A stretch of 64,000 nt of DNA from Limnephilus marmoratus (Eukaryota > Arthropoda > Insecta > Trichoptera > Limnephilidae). The stretch's first letter is position 1; every line of letters starts with the position of its first letter. This document shows positions 60,765 through 64,000 of the stretch, one piece after another. The stretch spans positions 3,472,001-3,536,000 of the forward strand of contig OU862913.1 of assembly GCA_917880885.1 (NCBI GenBank), given 5' to 3'. Position numbers and translations under genes: made by a program. The notes under the pieces are model-generated. The model saw only the letters and a list, made by a program, of their open reading frames with translations, had not been told where the DNA came from and searched no databases.

Positions 60765-62832
60765 TAAAAGTCTCTGGAATTACGCTAAAAACAAAAATAG
60801 GAAAAATGGCATACCACAAATCATGAACCTTAAAGACGAGTCAGGCACCGGTGCTCATCAAGTGTGCCAACTGTTCTGTAAACACTTCCAATCTACTTAC
60901 GTAAGCGATGAGGGCGCGGATGATCCCAATAATATAGATAATTCCACCTGCGTTAATAATGATAACCCGATCGGGAACGTACAAATAAACAACTCATTGG
61001 TCAATAAATACTTGAATAAATTGGATGTTACTAAGGGTGCGGGCAGTGATGGTATCTCGCCATATTTTATCTCAAAATGTGCCAAAAATCTTGCATATCC
61101 TTTAACTAACTTATTTAACATGTCCTTAAAAAAAGGAATATTTCCCACAAAATTCAAAGAAGCCATTATAATCCCCATCCATAAAACAGGTTCAAAAAGT
61201 AACATTGTAAATTATCGCCCAATCTCAATACTCACAGTATTTAGTAAACTCTTTGAGCGTATTGTGTACGATCAAATTTATATAACTATTGTCCGCAGCA
61301 TACAAAATCAACAACATGTTTTTTTACAAAAAAGGTCAGTACTAACAAACTTAGTCAACTTTACTGAATACTTAACAAGCAATATGGATAATGGACACCA
61401 AGTAGATGTTATCTACACGGATTACTCGAAAGCTTTCGATAAAGTTAACCACTCTATCCTCATTAAAAAATTACACCAATTAGGAATCCATGGTGACTTA
61501 CTTAGGTGGCTAACTTCATATCTGCATAGAAGACTACAGTGCGTATCAGTTGAGGGAACTAAGTCTAGCTTTGTTACTGTGCCTTCTGGCGTACCGCAAG
61601 GTTCTCACTTGGGGCCATTATTGTTTAATGTGTATATATTTGATATTTATAAATGTTTTTTACATGCTAACTACCTAGCATATGCAGATGACAAAAAAAT
61701 ATACTTAGTAATCAAATCTATCAATGACTGCATAAAACTTCAAGGAGACCTTAATCGACTTTTTGCATACTGTAAATTAAACAAATTAATCCTAAACATT
61801 TCTAAGTGCAACAAATTATCTTTTACGCGTAACAAAAATAAAATTTCTTTTAATTATAACTTTCATGATACACAAATCCATGAAATAGAATCCATCCGTG
61901 ACCTTGGGGTAGTACTGGATGTAAAACTAAATTTTATCAAACACATTAACGAAGTCATCAACAAAGCCAATAAAATGTTGGGATTTATAATTCGCATATC
62001 TAAACCTTTTCGCAATATTAAAACTCTGTATTCCCTTTACACCACGTATATCCGCCCCCACTTAGAATACTGCACACTAATTTGGGCACCGTTCTACCAA
62101 TGCCATATTGACAGAATCGAAAGTGTACAAAATAAATTTTTTAAACACCTAAATTATAAATTCCAATTACTCTTTGCAAATAACACCGAATCCTTAAAAT
62201 TTCACAACTTTACTCCACTTCAAACACGAAGATTAATATCTGATCAAATATTTTTATACAAAATTCTGAATAACGGCCTGGACTCTCCTGAACTCGTAAA
62301 TTATTTAAGAATTCACATAGCTACAAGGCCAACCAGACTAAACCATTTTTTTCATTTGCCAGCGTGCAGAACAAACTAGAAAACTTAGAAAAAATTCTCC
62401 AATCCCCCGTATATGCGCGCAATATAACACGCAATTTAACAATATCGATATTCTTAATAACACTCTTGTGAAATACCGAAACGATGTCAAACGTACGACC
62501 ACAAATGTTAATTAAATTAATGCACAACTATAGAAAAGGTACAGCATGAGCATCTCCTGTCTCCATCCCACCTTCCTCTACCTCTTGCCCTTTCCTCTTC
62601 CTTCTTCCTTCTAATATACTTATATATATATATATATATTTTTTTTTTGTTTGTTGTTGTTATTTTCATTTAACGGTTATTACCAATTACAATTGTATAT
62701 TATATCATAATAACCAACATTAGCATAATAAACTGTTTTGGCTTACCTCATGTTTAACCTCTTGTATAACTCATCCTGTATATAAATTGCTGTTTGTTTC
62801 TTACAATAAATAAATAATTAAATAAATAAATA
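60765..62832 (+). mobile_element. 5'-truncated jockey-type LINE with 8-bp target duplication
   Basis: Starts abruptly in coding sequence (AAAGTCTCTGGAATTACGC encodes SLWNYAK) and ends in TAAATAAATAAATAAA. It is flanked by AATTACAA at 60757-60764 and 62833-62840. It is inserted in the tail repeats of another LINE. The 3' noncoding part contains a (TA)n stretch at 62621-62638. Confidence 0.88.
60823..62379 (+). CDS. Truncated LINE reverse transcriptase, open frame
   Basis: 518 codons from an internal ATG; the frame is open upstream to the 5' truncation at 60765. Motifs: KGAGSDGISPYFISKC, NYRPISILTVFSKLFE, QQHVFLQKRS (usually Q-HGF, so altered), VIYTDYSKAFDKVNH, GVPQGSHLGPLLF, AYADDKKIYLV (near 61680), LGVVLDVKL and the thumb. 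No endonuclease, so it cannot transpose alone, although the reverse transcriptase domain looks nearly complete. The end is frameshifted relative to relatives after PTRLNHFFH. Confidence 0.85.
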   Translation: MNLKDESGTGAHQVCQLFCKHFQSTYVSDEGADDPNNIDNSTCVNNDNPIGNVQINNSLVNKYLNKLDVTKGAGSDGISPYFISKCAKNLAYPLTNLFNMSLKKGIFPTKFKEAIIIPIHKTGSKSNIVNYRPISILTVFSKLFERIVYDQIYITIVRSIQNQQHVFLQKRSVLTNLVNFTEYLTSNMDNGHQVDVIYTDYSKAFDKVNHSILIKKLHQLGIHGDLLRWLTSYLHRRLQCVSVEGTKSSFVTVPSGVPQGSHLGPLLFNVYIFDIYKCFLHANYLAYADDKKIYLVIKSINDCIKLQGDLNRLFAYCKLNKLILNISKCNKLSFTRNKNKISFNYNFHDTQIHEIESIRDLGVVLDVKLNFIKHINEVINKANKMLGFIIRISKPFRNIKTLYSLYTTYIRPHLEYCTLIWAPFYQCHIDRIESVQNKFFKHLNYKFQLLFANNTESLKFHNFTPLQTRRLISDQIFLYKILNNGLDSPELVNYLRIHIATRPTRLNHFFHLPACRTN

Positions 62833-63069
62833 AATTACAAAATTGAAGAGTAGGAAGATGTACAGGTTCCCAAAAATAGGAACATGTAAATCTTCCATAC
62901 TTCCATCTTCAACAGAGTAACACACAGAGTTGGTATTAAAAGTCATTACAAAATTGTAGAGTAGGAAGATGTACAGATTCCCAAAAATAGGAACCTGTAC
63001 AACTGTACATAATAACACTGCAAGAAACAAATGTATACGTATGGAAGAGAAAGAAATGTGATTGATGCT
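62833..63069. repeat. I-type LINE tail repeats, second part
   Basis: Two more tail units (AATTACAAAATTGAAGAGTA and CATTACAAAATTGTAGAGTA, each followed by GGAAGATGTACAG and TTCCCAAAAATAGGAA). The first begins with the LINE target duplication. The units lead into the coding remnant at 63.07 kb. Confidence 0.7.
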
Positions 63070-64000
63070 TAAATGTTGAGGACATTTTTGTAAATAAATT
63101 TTGCTAGTGAATTTCAGGAGAGTTGAGACTAAGAAGGCAGGGTACACTGGTAGGGAATTCAATTTTAAGTTTTAACAATTCAGGTATGAAGTTTGGAAAT
63201 TGGTCATTGATAGGACACTCAAAAAAATTATGGTCTAAAGTATCCTCTGAACCATAATCACAATAAGGCGAATTGACTATGTGGAATCTGGCGAGATGGC
63301 TAAGACTACAAGTGTGACCTAAACGCATTCGAATAATGGAAGAGATGTATTTTTTAGGCATGGAAGTGTATTTGTGAAACCAGGGCTTGACGGGAATAGA
63401 AGGTTGAATTAAAGAGTACTGGTGACCTTTTAACAGAGAGGATGATTTCCATTCAGAGGACCATTGGCGTTGTAACTTATTGTTTAAAATAGGAAAATAG
63501 TCTCTAACAGGAATGGGAATACTACTTAATGGACTATGAACAATGGATTCCTTAGCAATAGAATCAGCCTTTTAATTTCCAACAATACCAAGGTGTCCTG
63601 GGATCCAGGCCAAGACCACTGACACTTGAACCAGCAACAAGGAATGCAGGAGGTCTCTGATAGTGCAGGTAAGAGAGTCGCTATTGGAATTGAGAGGGGA
63701 TGCGCTTATTTTTTGTAATGAGCTAAGTGAGTCTGAAAGGATGAGGGCATTTCTAATGTTGAGAGATTTGACGAGACATAAAGCTTCTATGATAGCTATG
63801 CATTCAGCAGAGAAAATGGAACATTCTTTGGGAAGTCTGTGTGGGAAACACAATTTCCTGTGAGGTGCATAGACACTGGCCCCACAATGGGAGTCCGAAC
63901 TGAGTTTGGAACCATTTGTGAAAATTTTTTATATAATTTGGCCAGATATTTTCAATAATTTTGTTGAATTCTGCATTATTGGATTGAACTGAGTTTTAAA
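63070..64000 (-). pseudogene. I-type LINE: RNase H and C-terminal region (runs off the window)
   Basis: On the minus strand, FTNGSKL (usual TDGS, Asp changed to Asn), then SAECIAIIEALCLVKS (Glu), ALILSDSLSSLQ (Asp) and VLAWIPGHLGIVGN form an RNase H domain. One in-frame TAA at 63572-63574 follows; then the same frame continues with FHKYTSMPKKYISSIIRMR, LSHLARF and a C-x2-(Y)-G...H...C region (SPYCDYGSEDTLDHNFFECP). An RNase H after the reverse transcriptase marks the I group of LINEs. The catalytic Asp change and the stop indicate a dead copy. Confidence 0.82.

Overview
This window is animal nuclear DNA, most likely from an insect. It is AT-rich and gene-poor, with spliced C2H2 zinc-finger exons, tRNA-derived repeats, and many transposon classes nested in one another (jockey/CR1-like, RTE and I-type LINEs, BEL/Pao LTR elements, hAT-, PIF/Harbinger-, piggyBac- and Tc1-like elements). 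The zinc-finger style and repeat families remind me of a beetle genome, but the sequence does not prove the order.

Host genes. I see two related zinc-finger genes. Gene 1 (+ strand) can be assembled from four exons at 1620-1743, 9641-9820, 11265-11405 and 11502-12289. All introns are phase 1 and the spliced frame is open (410 codons plus stop). Three exons each carry a copy of a short acidic leader module (core TEIDID..DVKKEC). The last exon carries nine fingers. Gene 2 (- strand) has two leader exons (38892-38740, 36230-36075) and a ten-finger exon (35988-35099). Its first exon is missing on that strand, but a matching promoter and start exon (34305-34381) lies on the + strand just beyond its 3' end. 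This suggests that an inversion separated start and body. Decayed finger arrays fill 12.29-12.5, 23.4-24.6 and 25.1-26.4 kb.

Layout. 0-12.5 kb is zinc-finger gene 1; its first intron holds a long inverted repeat that encloses a full-length two-ORF LINE (2.9-8.56 kb) headed by four 110-bp repeats. 12.5-22.8 kb is a hAT-like element (8-bp target duplication) split by a young GC-rich BEL/Pao element (5-bp duplication, 1593-bp near-identical LTRs). 22.8-27.0 kb holds zinc-finger pseudogenes, split by a TAA-flanked Harbinger-like element that itself contains zinc-finger sequence. 27-31 kb is a mosaic of LINE fragments, tRNA-like units and a piggyBac remnant. 31.2-33.6 kb is a broken LINE followed by a cluster of heat-shock elements. 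34.3-39.3 kb is zinc-finger gene 2 with small DNA elements. 39.4-42.7 kb is an RTE element. 42.9-49.7 kb is a second BEL/Pao element lacking the integrase zinc-binding region. 50.4-56.8 kb holds four minus-strand LINE remnants. 56.8-59.9 kb holds two giant inverted repeats. 60.4-64.0 kb is an I-type LINE whose tandem-repeat tail was hit by a jockey-type LINE with an 8-bp target duplication.

The only likely host functions are the two zinc-finger genes, predicted nuclear DNA-binding regulators. Almost everything else is mobile DNA. Several insertions can be ordered in time because intact target duplications and split flanks are visible.
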